Source: an uncultured Collinsella sp. (lineage in GTDB: Bacteria; Actinomycetota; Coriobacteriia; Coriobacteriales; Coriobacteriaceae). From it: DNA of 39,689 nt. The first letter of the stretch is position 1, and each line of letters opens with the position of its first letter. Shown piece by piece: positions 1 through 7,589 of this stretch. The notes beneath the pieces were generated by a model, which was not told the origin of the DNA, ran no database searches, and saw only the letters and a program-made list of their open reading frames with translations. A program made the translations under genes and the position numbers. The stretch covers positions 1 to 39,689 of the forward strand of contig CABUSL010000004.1 of the NCBI GenBank assembly GCA_902494295.1. Reading direction: 5' to 3'.

Positions 1-1
1 A

Positions 2-82
2 AGAAGCTTTAAGGGCGAGCGCCCGCTGGCTTCCGAAAATCATCGGACTCAGATTGTACACACCTTCGGAAGGGAAATTTGA
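2..82 (+). CDS. C-terminal end of an unidentified upstream gene (partial)
   Basis: The frame is open from the window edge to a TGA at 80-82, giving 26 residues ending in FGREI. The stop directly abuts the ATG of the next gene (TGAATG), and the purine-rich ribosome site GGAAGGG of that gene lies inside this frame, which is typical of translationally coupled operon genes. The fragment is too short to recognise a family. It is probably the previous gene of the aga-type operon, but a chance open frame cannot be excluded. Confidence 0.4.
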   Translation, partial: RSFKGERPLASENHRTQIVHTFGREI

Positions 83-526
83 ATGGTTGGCTTTATTCTT
101 ACCGGTCATGGACAGTTCGCACCCGGCCTAGCTAGCGCTATCGCTATGGTTGCCGGCGACCAGCCCGCTTTTACCGTCGTTCCTTTTGAGGGCGACCAGG
201 CTGCTTCCTACGGTGAGGATCTCCGCGCCGCTATTACCGCCATGCGCGAGGAGTGCGATGGCGTGCTCGTCTTTACCGACCTGCTTGGCGGCACCCCGTT
301 CAACCAGTCGATGATGATTGCCCAGGATGTCGACAACGTCGAGGTTCTGACTGGCACCAACCTTCCCATGGTTATTGAGCTTCTGTTCCTCCGCGGCAAT
401 GCCACGCTCGCCGAGCTTGGCGAGCAGGCCGTGACCGTTGGCCAGACGGGCGTCACCGCCCAGACGGTCGCATCCGTTGCCGGCTCCGAGGAAGAGGATA
501 TCTTCGGCGACGAGGACGGCATCTAA
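83..526 (+). CDS. agaF: PTS mannose-family EIIA component (AgaF-like)
   Basis: This 147-residue cytoplasmic protein matches the mannose/sorbose/N-acetylgalactosamine EIIA domain in length and layout. The N-terminus carries the TGHGQFA motif, in which His9 is the expected acceptor of phosphate from HPr. The later stretch FTDLLGGTPFNQS is the usual family motif near residues 64-76. It passes phosphate to the EIIB encoded at 844. GGAAGGG precedes the ATG at 83. The stop overlaps the next start by one base (TAATG), so the gene is tightly coupled to the YajC-like gene. Substrate assignment to galactosamine or N-acetylgalactosamine rests on agaS and the deacetylase downstream; the EII proteins alone do not fix it. 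Confidence 0.9.
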   Translation: MVGFILTGHGQFAPGLASAIAMVAGDQPAFTVVPFEGDQAASYGEDLRAAITAMREECDGVLVFTDLLGGTPFNQSMMIAQDVDNVEVLTGTNLPMVIELLFLRGNATLAELGEQAVTVGQTGVTAQTVASVAGSEEEDIFGDEDGI

Positions 527-807
527 TGGCCGATTTCGGAGCCAACGTCCTGAGCTCCTCGGTCGCCCTTTTAGGCCTGCTTGTCATCATGGGCTTGATT
601 TACACCATCTGGTCGCAAATCAACATGAAGAAGAAGCAGAAGTACTTCAAGGAGCTGCACACCGAGCTCAAGCCGGGTCAAGAGGTTCTTTTCGCCGGCG
701 GTATCTACGGAACCGTCAAAGGCATCGAAGGCGAGAAGGTCCAGATCAAAGTCCGATCCGGAGCCGTCGTAGATGTTTCGCGTTACGCGATTCAGGAGAT
801 CAAGTAA
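526..807 (+). CDS. yajC: YajC-like membrane protein inside the PTS operon
   Basis: This 93-residue protein has one N-terminal membrane helix at about residues 10-29 (SSVALLGLLVIMGLIYTIW), a basic patch (KKKQK) and a small C-terminal beta domain with the YajC-like pattern GQEVLFAGGIYGTVKGI. True YajC is an accessory subunit of the SecDF-YajC translocase. This copy lies between EIIA and EIIB genes and overlaps the EIIA stop by one base, so it is made together with the transporter. The cytoplasmic domain could help insertion or stability of the EIIC/EIID membrane pair; that role is inference. No other sec gene is nearby. Confidence 0.8.
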   Translation: MADFGANVLSSSVALLGLLVIMGLIYTIWSQINMKKKQKYFKELHTELKPGQEVLFAGGIYGTVKGIEGEKVQIKVRSGAVVDVSRYAIQEIK

Positions 808-843
808 CTGTCGTCAGCAAATAACGAAAGGAAGCTGATCAAC

Positions 844-1326
844 ATGGCAGAACCCAACATTCTTCTTACCCGCATCGATAACCGACTGGTTCATGGTCAG
901 GTTGCCACCCAGTGGAACTCCACCCTGGGCTCCAACCTCATCCTCGTCGCCAACGACGACGTGGCGTCCAACACCATGCGCCAGAACCTCATGAAGATGG
1001 CCGCTCCCGCCGGCGTCGCTACGCGTTTCTTCTCTCTGCAGAAGACCATCGACGTCATTGGCAAGGCGAGCCCGCGCCAGAAGATCTTCATCGTGGCCGA
1101 AACACCGGAAGACGTGCTTACGCTCGTCAAGGGCGGTGTGCCTATAAAGAAGGTAAACATCGGCAACATGCACATGTCGGAAGGAAAGCGCCAAGTCGCC
1201 ACCTCCGTCGCAGTTAACGACGAGGATGTCGCTGCGTTTAAAGAGCTGCAGGAATTGGGGGTGGAGTTGGAGATCAGGCGCGTTCCGAGCACGCCTGTTG
1301 AGGACACGAGCAAGCTCTTCTCGTAA
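844..1326 (+). CDS. agaV: PTS mannose-family EIIB component (AgaV/AgaB-like)
   Basis: This 160-residue cytoplasmic EIIB accepts phosphate from EIIA on a histidine and passes it to the incoming sugar. The active-site motif RIDNRLVHGQ is intact and gives His17 as the phosphorylated residue. The rest fits the family, including the VKGGVP and IGNMH stretches in the second half. The start at 844 is preceded by GAAAGGAAG. It sits 36 bases after the YajC-like gene and about 90 bases before EIIC. A same-length paralogue at 10586 has tyrosine in place of this histidine. Confidence 0.92.
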   Translation: MAEPNILLTRIDNRLVHGQVATQWNSTLGSNLILVANDDVASNTMRQNLMKMAAPAGVATRFFSLQKTIDVIGKASPRQKIFIVAETPEDVLTLVKGGVPIKKVNIGNMHMSEGKRQVATSVAVNDEDVAAFKELQELGVELEIRRVPSTPVEDTSKLFS

Positions 1327-1416
1327 TCCTCGTGATCCACGTTGTCAGGAGTGAAACCCTGACGTTCTGTACGTGAAATCCAAAGTGCGTACATACATTT
1401 TGAAAGGAGGAGCAAG

Positions 1417-2217
1417 ATGGAATACTCGATCATCCAGATCGCTCTGGTCTTCGTCGTCACGTTCATCGCGGCAATCGACCAGTTTGACTTCCTCGAGTCT
1501 CTCTATCAGCCCATCGTCACCGGCGCCGTCATCGGTCTTATCCTTGGCGACCTCAACACCGGTCTTCTCGTGGGTGGTACCTATCAGCTCATGACGATCG
1601 GCAACATGCCGATCGGAGGCGCTCAGCCGCCTAACGCCGTCATCGGCGGCATCATGGCAGCCATTCTCGCTATCGCCACGGGCCTCGAGCCCAACGCGGC
1701 AGTCGGCCTCGCCATTCCGTTCGCTCTGCTTGGCCAGCTTGGCGTTACCCTGGTCTTCACGCTTATGTCCCCGCTTATGTCCACGGCCGATAACATGGCT
1801 CACAACGCGGACACCAAGGGCATCGAGCGCCTGAACTACTTCGCCATGGCTCTGCTCGGCCTGATCTTCGCTGTCGTCGTCACCCTGTTCTTCATCGCTG
1901 GCGCTACCATCGGTCAGACCATCGCTTCTGCCATCCCGACTTGGCTGCAGACCGGTCTGTCCGCTGCAGGCGGCATGATGCGCTTCGTCGGCTTTGCCGT
2001 CCTGCTCAAGGTTATGATGAACCGCGATATGTGGGGCTTCTTCCTCATGGGCTTTGGCCTCGCGCTCATCACCGTTGCCAACGATTCGCTGGCAACCCCT
2101 GCTCTGCTCATCCTCGCTCTCATCGGCTTCGGCATCGCTTTCTGGGACTTCCAGCAGCAGACCGAGCTGAAGGGTGCAGCTGTTTCTGACGGAGGTGACT
2201 TCGAAGATGGCATCTAA
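1417..2217 (+). CDS. agaW: PTS mannose-family EIIC membrane component
   Basis: This 266-residue, strongly hydrophobic protein is of typical EIIC length. It has several helices and the family motifs GLILGDLNTGLLVGGTYQ (about residues 40-57) and GGAQPPNAVIGGI. It forms the sugar channel with EIID. The start is preceded by an excellent AAAGGAGGAG ribosome site at 1401-1410. The 3' end overlaps the EIID start by 11 bases, so the two subunits are coupled. The leader between EIIB and EIIC (1327-1416) is longer than other gaps in this operon and holds no gene. Confidence 0.92.
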   Translation: MEYSIIQIALVFVVTFIAAIDQFDFLESLYQPIVTGAVIGLILGDLNTGLLVGGTYQLMTIGNMPIGGAQPPNAVIGGIMAAILAIATGLEPNAAVGLAIPFALLGQLGVTLVFTLMSPLMSTADNMAHNADTKGIERLNYFAMALLGLIFAVVVTLFFIAGATIGQTIASAIPTWLQTGLSAAGGMMRFVGFAVLLKVMMNRDMWGFFLMGFGLALITVANDSLATPALLILALIGFGIAFWDFQQQTELKGAAVSDGGDFEDGI

Positions 2218-3289
2218 TGAGTATGTGATCCCGGAGCACTACGAGGATCTCACTCCTGCTCCGCAGCTCGACCAGAAGACCCTCAACAAGATGGCTTGGC
2301 GCTCCTGCTTCCTGCAGGCCTCGTTCAACTACGAGCGTATGCAGGCCGCTGGCTGGCTCTACTCCATCATCCCCGGTCTGGAGAAGATCCACACCAACAA
2401 GAACGACCTCGCGGCTTCCATGAGCCACAACCTGGAGTTCTTCAACACCCACCCGTTCCTCGTCACCTTTGTTATGGGCATCGTGCTTTCGCTCGAGCAG
2501 AACAAGGTTGACATCCCCACGATCCGCGCCGTCCGCGTCGCCGCAATGGGCCCGCTCGGTGGTATCGGTGACGCCCTGTTCTGGCTGACGCTCGTGCCTA
2601 TCACGGCCGGCATCACCTCCAACATGGCCATCAACGGCAACGCCGCTGCGCCGATCATCTTCCTGGTGATCTTCAACGCCGTTCAGTTCGCTCTGCGCTT
2701 CTGGCTCATGAACTGGTCCTACAAGCTTGGCACCAGCGCAATTGACGCTCTGACCGCCAACATGCAGGCCTTCACGCGTGCCGCTTCCATCATGGGCGTC
2801 TTCGTCGTCGGTTGCCTGGTCGTCACCATGGGTGGCACCCAGATCAACCTCCAGATCCCCAACGGCACCACCCGTGGCCTCTCCGCCAATACCGTGATCG
2901 TCTCCGAGAAGGAGGCCGAGAACTTCACCGGTATGGAGGGCATCGATACCGAGACCGCTGAGGCCGGTACCATGGCCATGACCGATGAGGACGGCAACGC
3001 TCTCACCGCCACCGATGCTGACGGCAACGCTGTCGAGTGCGGCGTCGTCGACCTGGGCAACGGCATGGAGTCCGTGACCTACGGCACCGTTACCGAGGAT
3101 CCGGTCAACTTCTCTGTTGCCGACACCCTCAACACCATCGTCCCGAAGCTCGTCCCGCTTATGCTTACGCTGCTGCTTTACTACATGTTCGCTAAGCACA
3201 GCTGGACCCCGACCAAGGGCATTCTGCTGCTCTTCGTCCTGGGCATCCTGGGCGCTGGCCCGCTTGGTCTCTGGCCGAGCATCTGGTAA
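2207..3289 (+). CDS. agaE: PTS mannose-family EIID component with enlarged C-terminal loop
   Basis: This is the EIID partner of the preceding EIIC, 360 residues from the ATG at 2207 (MASNEYVIPE), chosen because GGAGGTG lies at 2191-2197. A longer in-frame start at 2174 lacks a ribosome site. Residues 1-210 follow the family, including the N-terminal MAWRSCFLQASFNYERMQ region and the MGPLGGIGDALFW motif. Residues of about 216-305 form a hydrophilic acidic insert with near-repeats (TDEDGNALT, TDADGNAVE) before the final helices. EIID proteins are usually about 270-300 residues, so this loop is oversized. It should face the outside if the normal topology holds. Confidence 0.9.
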   Translation: MASNEYVIPEHYEDLTPAPQLDQKTLNKMAWRSCFLQASFNYERMQAAGWLYSIIPGLEKIHTNKNDLAASMSHNLEFFNTHPFLVTFVMGIVLSLEQNKVDIPTIRAVRVAAMGPLGGIGDALFWLTLVPITAGITSNMAINGNAAAPIIFLVIFNAVQFALRFWLMNWSYKLGTSAIDALTANMQAFTRAASIMGVFVVGCLVVTMGGTQINLQIPNGTTRGLSANTVIVSEKEAENFTGMEGIDTETAEAGTMAMTDEDGNALTATDADGNAVECGVVDLGNGMESVTYGTVTEDPVNFSVADTLNTIVPKLVPLMLTLLLYYMFAKHSWTPTKGILLLFVLGILGAGPLGLWPSIW

Positions 3290-3302
3290 GGCTCTAGCTT
3301 GA

Positions 3303-3394
3303 GGGGTGTGTCCCTACGCGGCTCACACCCCGACCCCTTAAGCCATGTGTATGTTAAAAGCCGCGTGCTCGAAAGAGCGCGCGGCTTTTGTTTT
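3303..3394 (+). terminator. Terminator region of the aga PTS operon
   Basis: Two hairpins follow the EIID stop. The first pairs GGGGTGTG (3303-3310) with CACACCCC (3324-3331). The second pairs AGCCGCG-T-GCTC (3359-3370) with GAGC-G-CGCGGCT (3375-3386) across a GAAA loop and runs into TTTTG and TTTTC, the form of a rho-independent terminator. It separates the PTS operon from the GntR gene. Confidence 0.85.
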
Positions 3395-3473
3395 CTTGAT
3401 GATTCGGGTGTGGCAGACAGATAATGCTAAACGCCCAAGGTAGTAGCTGATTTCGAGCAAAAGGGAGGATAGA

Positions 3474-4205
3474 ATGGCGATCGGAGCGCGCAAGCAACCG
3501 CTATACGATCAGCTGGTCGATATTCTGACCGAAAAGATTGACCATGAATATCGCGCCGGTGACATGATTCCTTCCGAGCGTGAGCTTTCGGAGCGCTATG
3601 GTCTCTCGCGCACTACGGTACGCCTGGCTCTGCAGGAACTGGAGCGTTTAGGACTGGTGGTTCGGCAGCACGGTCGCGGTACCTTTGTGACCGATCGTTC
3701 GGCAAAAGCAACCAATCTTATGCAGTCCTACAGCTTTACCGAGCAGATGCGCGCGATGGGTCGAGAACCCGAGACCACGATTCTCGAGTTTTGCGAGATG
3801 GAGGCCGATAAGAATCTGGCCGAGCATATGGGATTGCGTATCGGTGATCGCATTTTTAAGCTTAAGCGCCTTCGTTCTGCCGATAACATGCCCATGATGG
3901 TCGAACGCAGCTATCTACCGGTTCGTCAATTTCTGTCCCTAAAGCGACCACTGCTGGAGCGTAAGCCGCTTTACGATGTGATTGAGCAAGACTTTCAGCA
4001 AAAGATTCGCGTAGCCGAAGAGGAGTTCTATGCGAGCATAGCCCGTCCCACCGATGCCCACCTTTTGGGAATTGTCGAGGGCTCGCCTGTGCTCGATTTG
4101 GTCAGGACTACGTATAACGAGTCAAACGAGGTTGTGGAGTATACACTCTCGGTTGCTCGTGCCGATCAGTTTAAATACAAGGTTTACCACCAGCGTAGCA
4201 ACTAG
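3474..4205 (+). CDS. GntR-family (HutC/UTRA) regulator of the aga cluster
   Basis: This 243-residue regulator has an N-terminal winged helix-turn-helix at about residues 8-72 (IPSERELSERYGLSRTTVRLALQELERLG) and a UTRA effector domain over the rest. UTRA proteins usually sense a phosphosugar such as glucosamine-6-phosphate or a relative. The start has GGGAGG just upstream. It lies between the EIID gene and agaS. The likely operator just downstream, at 4244-4265 before agaS, resembles the binding site of the actinobacterial UTRA regulator DasR. It is the natural candidate to control both agaS and the PTS genes in response to galactosamine-6-phosphate; that link is inferred. Confidence 0.9.
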   Translation: MAIGARKQPLYDQLVDILTEKIDHEYRAGDMIPSERELSERYGLSRTTVRLALQELERLGLVVRQHGRGTFVTDRSAKATNLMQSYSFTEQMRAMGREPETTILEFCEMEADKNLAEHMGLRIGDRIFKLKRLRSADNMPMMVERSYLPVRQFLSLKRPLLERKPLYDVIEQDFQQKIRVAEEEFYASIARPTDAHLLGIVEGSPVLDLVRTTYNESNEVVEYTLSVARADQFKYKVYHQRSN

Positions 4206-4243
4206 TGTCCGCATCGTTTCCATATGATGATTCTTTGCATTTA

Positions 4244-4280
4244 ACTGGTTACTACCAGATAACCAACCGAAGTGTATAAT
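4244..4280 (+). promoter_or_regulatory. agaS promoter with GntR/UTRA-type operator
   Basis: CTGGT (4245-4249) and ACCAG (4254-4258) form a perfect inverted repeat with a 4-base centre. A second, offset repeat pairs TGGTTA (4246-4251) with TAACCA (4260-4265). The half-sites match the known DasR dre-site pattern ACTGGTCTAGACCAGT. A perfect -10 box TATAAT lies at 4275-4280, so the operator covers the -35 position and binding would block transcription. Confidence 0.7.
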
Positions 4281-4319
4281 TGCACGTCAGAGGATTACTT
4301 CTAGAGAGAGGTATTGGAA

Positions 4320-5486
4320 ATGTTCGAGAAGAGTGTCGAGGAGCTCACCGAGCTCGGCGCCCAGATCACCACGGCCGAGATTGCTCAGCAGCCCGAGCTT
4401 TGGCGTGATACGCTCAACATCTATCGCGAGAACAAGGAGGCCATCGAGGCCTTCCTGGCCGAGGCTCGCGCTATGGGCGAGGGCCGTCTGTCCGTTGTCT
4501 TCACCGGTGCCGGTACGTCCGACTACGTTGGCGATACCTGCGCCCCGTACCTGCGTCACGCTGGCAACACTGATCTCTACGACTTTAAGCCCATCGCCAC
4601 GACCGACATCGTGAGCGCTCCGCGCGACTTCCTGCGCGCCGAGGATCCCACGCTCGTGGTTTCCTTTGCCCGCTCTGGCAACAGCCCCGAGAGCCTTGCC
4701 GCCGTTGCCGTTGCCAAGGAGCTCGTCCACAACGTCAAGTTCCTCAACATCACCTGCGCTCCCGAGGGCAAGCTCGCCGTCGAGTCTGCCGATGATCCCA
4801 ATGCGCTGACGCTGCTCATTCCGCGCGCCAACGACAAGGGCTTCGCCATGACCGGTTCTTATTCCTGCATGACCCTGCTCTCCACCCTTATTTTCGACAC
4901 TGCCTCTGACGAGCAGAAGGCCGAGTGGGTCGAGACCATCGCCAAGATGGGCGAGGAGGTTATCGCTCGCGAGTCCGAGGTCGCCGATTACCTCGCTGGC
5001 GACTTCAACCGCGTGACCTACCTGGGCTCCGGCTCCTTTGGCGGCCTTGCTCAGGAGAGCCAGCTTAAGATTCTCGAGCTTGCTCACGGCCTGGTTGCCA
5101 CTTCTTACGACACTTCCATGGGCTATCGTCACGGACCCAAGTCCTTCGTCGACGATAAGACGCTCGTCTTCGTGTTCGTCAACAACGACGCCTACACCCG
5201 TCAGTACGACATCGACATCCTCAACGAGATCGGTGGCGACAAGATCGCTCAGCACACCGTCGCCGTTCAGCAGGAAGGTGCCACCGTCTATGAGGGTGAG
5301 TCCTTCACCTTTAAGGGCTACGAGGCACTTCCCGAGGGCTACCTTGCTCTGCCGTTCGTGATGTTTGCCCAGGCTATCAGCCTGCTCAACTCCGTCCGCG
5401 TGGGCAACACGCCCGATACGCCGAGCCCCACCGGCACGGTCAACCGCGTGGTTAAGGGCGTGACGATTCACCCCTTCACCGCTTAA
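4320..5486 (+). CDS. agaS: SIS-domain sugar-phosphate deaminase/isomerase AgaS
   Basis: This 388-residue protein has the two tandem SIS folds of the AgaS/GlmS-isomerase family. AgaS enzymes convert galactosamine-6-phosphate to tagatose-6-phosphate and ammonia. Visible SIS phosphosugar-binding patterns are VFTGAGTSDYVGD (about 60-72) and VSFARSGNSPES in the first domain, and YLGSGSFGGLAQES in the second. The ATG at 4320 is used because GAGAGAGG lies upstream; a TTG two codons earlier is a weaker choice. It has its own promoter and terminator. Its product feeds the lacC-type kinase downstream. Confidence 0.92.
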   Translation: MFEKSVEELTELGAQITTAEIAQQPELWRDTLNIYRENKEAIEAFLAEARAMGEGRLSVVFTGAGTSDYVGDTCAPYLRHAGNTDLYDFKPIATTDIVSAPRDFLRAEDPTLVVSFARSGNSPESLAAVAVAKELVHNVKFLNITCAPEGKLAVESADDPNALTLLIPRANDKGFAMTGSYSCMTLLSTLIFDTASDEQKAEWVETIAKMGEEVIARESEVADYLAGDFNRVTYLGSGSFGGLAQESQLKILELAHGLVATSYDTSMGYRHGPKSFVDDKTLVFVFVNNDAYTRQYDIDILNEIGGDKIAQHTVAVQQEGATVYEGESFTFKGYEALPEGYLALPFVMFAQAISLLNSVRVGNTPDTPSPTGTVNRVVKGVTIHPFTA

Positions 5487-5502
5487 TCGCGTCCCCCTGT
5501 AA

Positions 5503-5543
5503 GGGCGCCCGTCCGCTCATAACGGCGGGCGGGCGCTTTTTGT
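5503..5543 (+). terminator. Terminator after agaS
   Basis: GCGCCCGTCCGC (5505-5516) pairs with GCGGGCGGGCGC (5525-5536), with one G-T pair, followed by TTTTTG at 5537-5542. The next gene therefore probably has its own promoter in 5545-5590. Confidence 0.88.
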
Positions 5544-5603
5544 TTTACGTGTGCTGGGTATAAGCATCACCACAGTCAACTGCTTTAGAAGCAAGGAGTG
5601 CAT

Positions 5604-6773
5604 ATGAGCACGTACGCAATTAAGGCTGACAAGTTCTTCTTGCCGGCAGGCCCGCAACTGGGCGGCTATCTTATGGTCGAGGATGGCGTCTTTGGCGCCT
5701 GGCAGGCCGACGAGCCCTCTTGCGAGATTAAGGACTACACGGGATCGTGGATCGCGCCGGGTATGGTCGATACTCACATCCATGGCTTCTACAACCACTC
5801 AACTACCGATAACGATCCCGAGGGCATCGATATCAGCTCGACCGAGCTCGCCCGTCGCGGTACCACCAGCTGGCTGCCCACGACGTTCACTGATGGCGTC
5901 GAGCAGATCAAGGACGCCTGCGCCGCTATCGCCCAGGCGGACGAGGGTCGCGGCCCCGACTTCTGCGGTGCTCGCATTCAGGGCATCTACCTGGAGGGCC
6001 CCTTCTTTACCATGAAGCACGTGGGCGCGCAGAACCCCGCTTACCTGATCGATCCCTCCGAGGAGGTCTTCGACCAGTGGCAGGAGGCTGCGGGTGGTCG
6101 CATCGTTAAGAGCGCCATGGCGGCCGAGCGCGACGGTGCCGCTGCTTATGCGGCTGCTCTGAACGCCAAGGGCGTCGTGACCAGCATCGGTCACTCCGAC
6201 GCCACCTACGATGAGTGCATCGCCGCCATCAACGCCGGTGCCAGCTGCTTTACGCATACCTATAACGGCCAGCGCGGGCTGCATCACCGTGAGCCCGGTG
6301 TCGTGGGTGCTGCCATGTCCACGCCCGAGACCTACGCCGAGATCATCTGTGATGGCAAGCACGTAAACCCCGCTGCCATCAAGGCGCTGCTGCAGGCAAA
6401 GGGCTGGCAGCATACGGTGCTCATCACCGACTGCCTTGGCTGCGGCGGCATGCCCGAGGGCAGCTACACCAGTGGTGGCATGGACGTCATCATGAAGGAC
6501 AACCTGTGCTGGCTCGCCGACGGCAAGAGCATTGCCGGCTCGGTGCTCACGCTTGCCCAGGGCGTCAAGAATATCGTCGACTGGGGCATCGCCAGCGCCG
6601 ATATCGCCATTCGCATGGCAACCGAGGTGCCGGCACGCTCCGCGCACATCGAGGATAAGTGCGGCAGCATCATGCCGGGTCGCGACGCCGACTTTGTCGT
6701 GTTCGACCATGAGCTCACCCTCGTCGAGACGTATGTTGGCGGCCAGAGCGTCGGCAACGCCTTTACCGAGTAA
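5604..6773 (+). CDS. agaA: N-acetylhexosamine-6-phosphate deacetylase (AgaA/NagA family)
   Basis: This 389-residue metal-dependent amidohydrolase removes acetate from N-acetylgalactosamine- or N-acetylglucosamine-6-phosphate. Visible landmarks are the metal motif HIH (residues 58-60), the metal glutamate in LEGPFF (E131), GHSD (H197), the metal histidine in THTYN (H218), REPGVVG and the catalytic aspartate of ITD (D276). The ATG at 5604 has AAGGAG five bases upstream; a GTG two codons earlier is less likely. Next to agaS and a GalNAc-type PTS the agaA role is favoured over nagA. A decayed copy of its 3' end lies at 9500-9631. Confidence 0.9.
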   Translation: MSTYAIKADKFFLPAGPQLGGYLMVEDGVFGAWQADEPSCEIKDYTGSWIAPGMVDTHIHGFYNHSTTDNDPEGIDISSTELARRGTTSWLPTTFTDGVEQIKDACAAIAQADEGRGPDFCGARIQGIYLEGPFFTMKHVGAQNPAYLIDPSEEVFDQWQEAAGGRIVKSAMAAERDGAAAYAAALNAKGVVTSIGHSDATYDECIAAINAGASCFTHTYNGQRGLHHREPGVVGAAMSTPETYAEIICDGKHVNPAAIKALLQAKGWQHTVLITDCLGCGGMPEGSYTSGGMDVIMKDNLCWLADGKSIAGSVLTLAQGVKNIVDWGIASADIAIRMATEVPARSAHIEDKCGSIMPGRDADFVVFDHELTLVETYVGGQSVGNAFTE

Positions 6774-6779
6774 CGATAG

Positions 6780-6823
6780 AAAAAGACGGCGGGCCCGAAT
6801 CTGCTCGGACCCGCCGTATGGGT
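6780..6823 (-). terminator. Terminator of the flavodoxin gene (reverse strand)
   Basis: A stem joins ACGGCGGG-CCCGA and TCGGA-CCCGCCGT over about 6786-6822 with one mismatch. Reading on the reverse strand it is followed by CTTTTTC (6779-6785). It lies between the convergent agaA and flavodoxin genes and may also slow transcription from agaA. Confidence 0.75.
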
Positions 6824-6848
6824 TAAACGCTCAAAAGCACCTTTACAG

Positions 6849-7433
6849 TTACAGCTTGTTAGCGATCTTCTTTGCCGTGCGCTTGACGCCGGCCACAAGA
6901 CCCCCCGCGGGATGCTCCTTTTCGTATGCTAGACGCTTCTCGCGCTTGGCGTACTCTTCGACGATGATGTCGCCATACTCGTCTTCGATCTTGTCGAAGA
7001 AGTCGACGGCGCCCTTAATTTCCTCAGCGGTCGGGTGTCCCTTCTGGACGCCGCCGGTGAGTTTGAACGGCCCCCACGTATCAAAGCCGGGGCAGCCGTA
7101 GACACCCATAAAGATGGCCTGCCTCATGCGGCAGATGCCATCGATATCCTTGCCGTACCACTTGTTTTTGCCACCGTAGGTCATAAGGCCAAACACCTTG
7201 TCCTGCGGCTGCAGCACGTTAGTGAGCACGCGTGCCATGTCCTTGTCGATCTCGGAGTAATAGATGCCCGTGGCGACACCGATCAGATGGTATTCGTGCA
7301 GGTCGGGGTACTCGTTTTTACCGAGTGACTTCACGTCGAGGGTATCGATCTCGGGGTGTGCCTCGACGATGGCGTCCACGAGCTTTTTCGTATTGCCGTG
7401 ATGGCGCGAGGCGTAGAGGATGATGGTTCGCAT
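6849..7433 (-). CDS. Flavodoxin-family FMN protein
   Basis: This 194-residue protein begins MRTIILYASRHHGNTKKLVDA, the FMN phosphate-binding loop of flavodoxin-like proteins. It continues with the family pattern GVATGIYYSEIDKDM and VFGLMTYGG. The C-terminal 40 residues are basic and extend beyond a plain flavodoxin fold. It should carry electrons or act as a small FMN reductase; the partner cannot be read from the sequence. The ATG at 7433 is chosen because AAAGG lies about 10 bases upstream and the motif starts immediately. It is convergent with agaA and divergent from the lacX-like gene, with no clear link to sugar use. Confidence 0.88.
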   Translation of the reverse strand: MRTIILYASRHHGNTKKLVDAIVEAHPEIDTLDVKSLGKNEYPDLHEYHLIGVATGIYYSEIDKDMARVLTNVLQPQDKVFGLMTYGGKNKWYGKDIDGICRMRQAIFMGVYGCPGFDTWGPFKLTGGVQKGHPTAEEIKGAVDFFDKIEDEYGDIIVEEYAKREKRLAYEKEHPAGGLVAGVKRTAKKIANKL

Positions 7434-7589
7434 AAGAAGGCCTTTCAGCTGTAATTGCATCAATGTCTGTATGGTACCCCGTTACATGGCTGGGATACCG
7501 GACGCATCGATGAACGTGCGGGTTTGTCCTTTGGTCAGGGCCGAGACAGGTACTTGCGAGCAAAAAGCAGTTGTTCGAAAGGATGGGCA

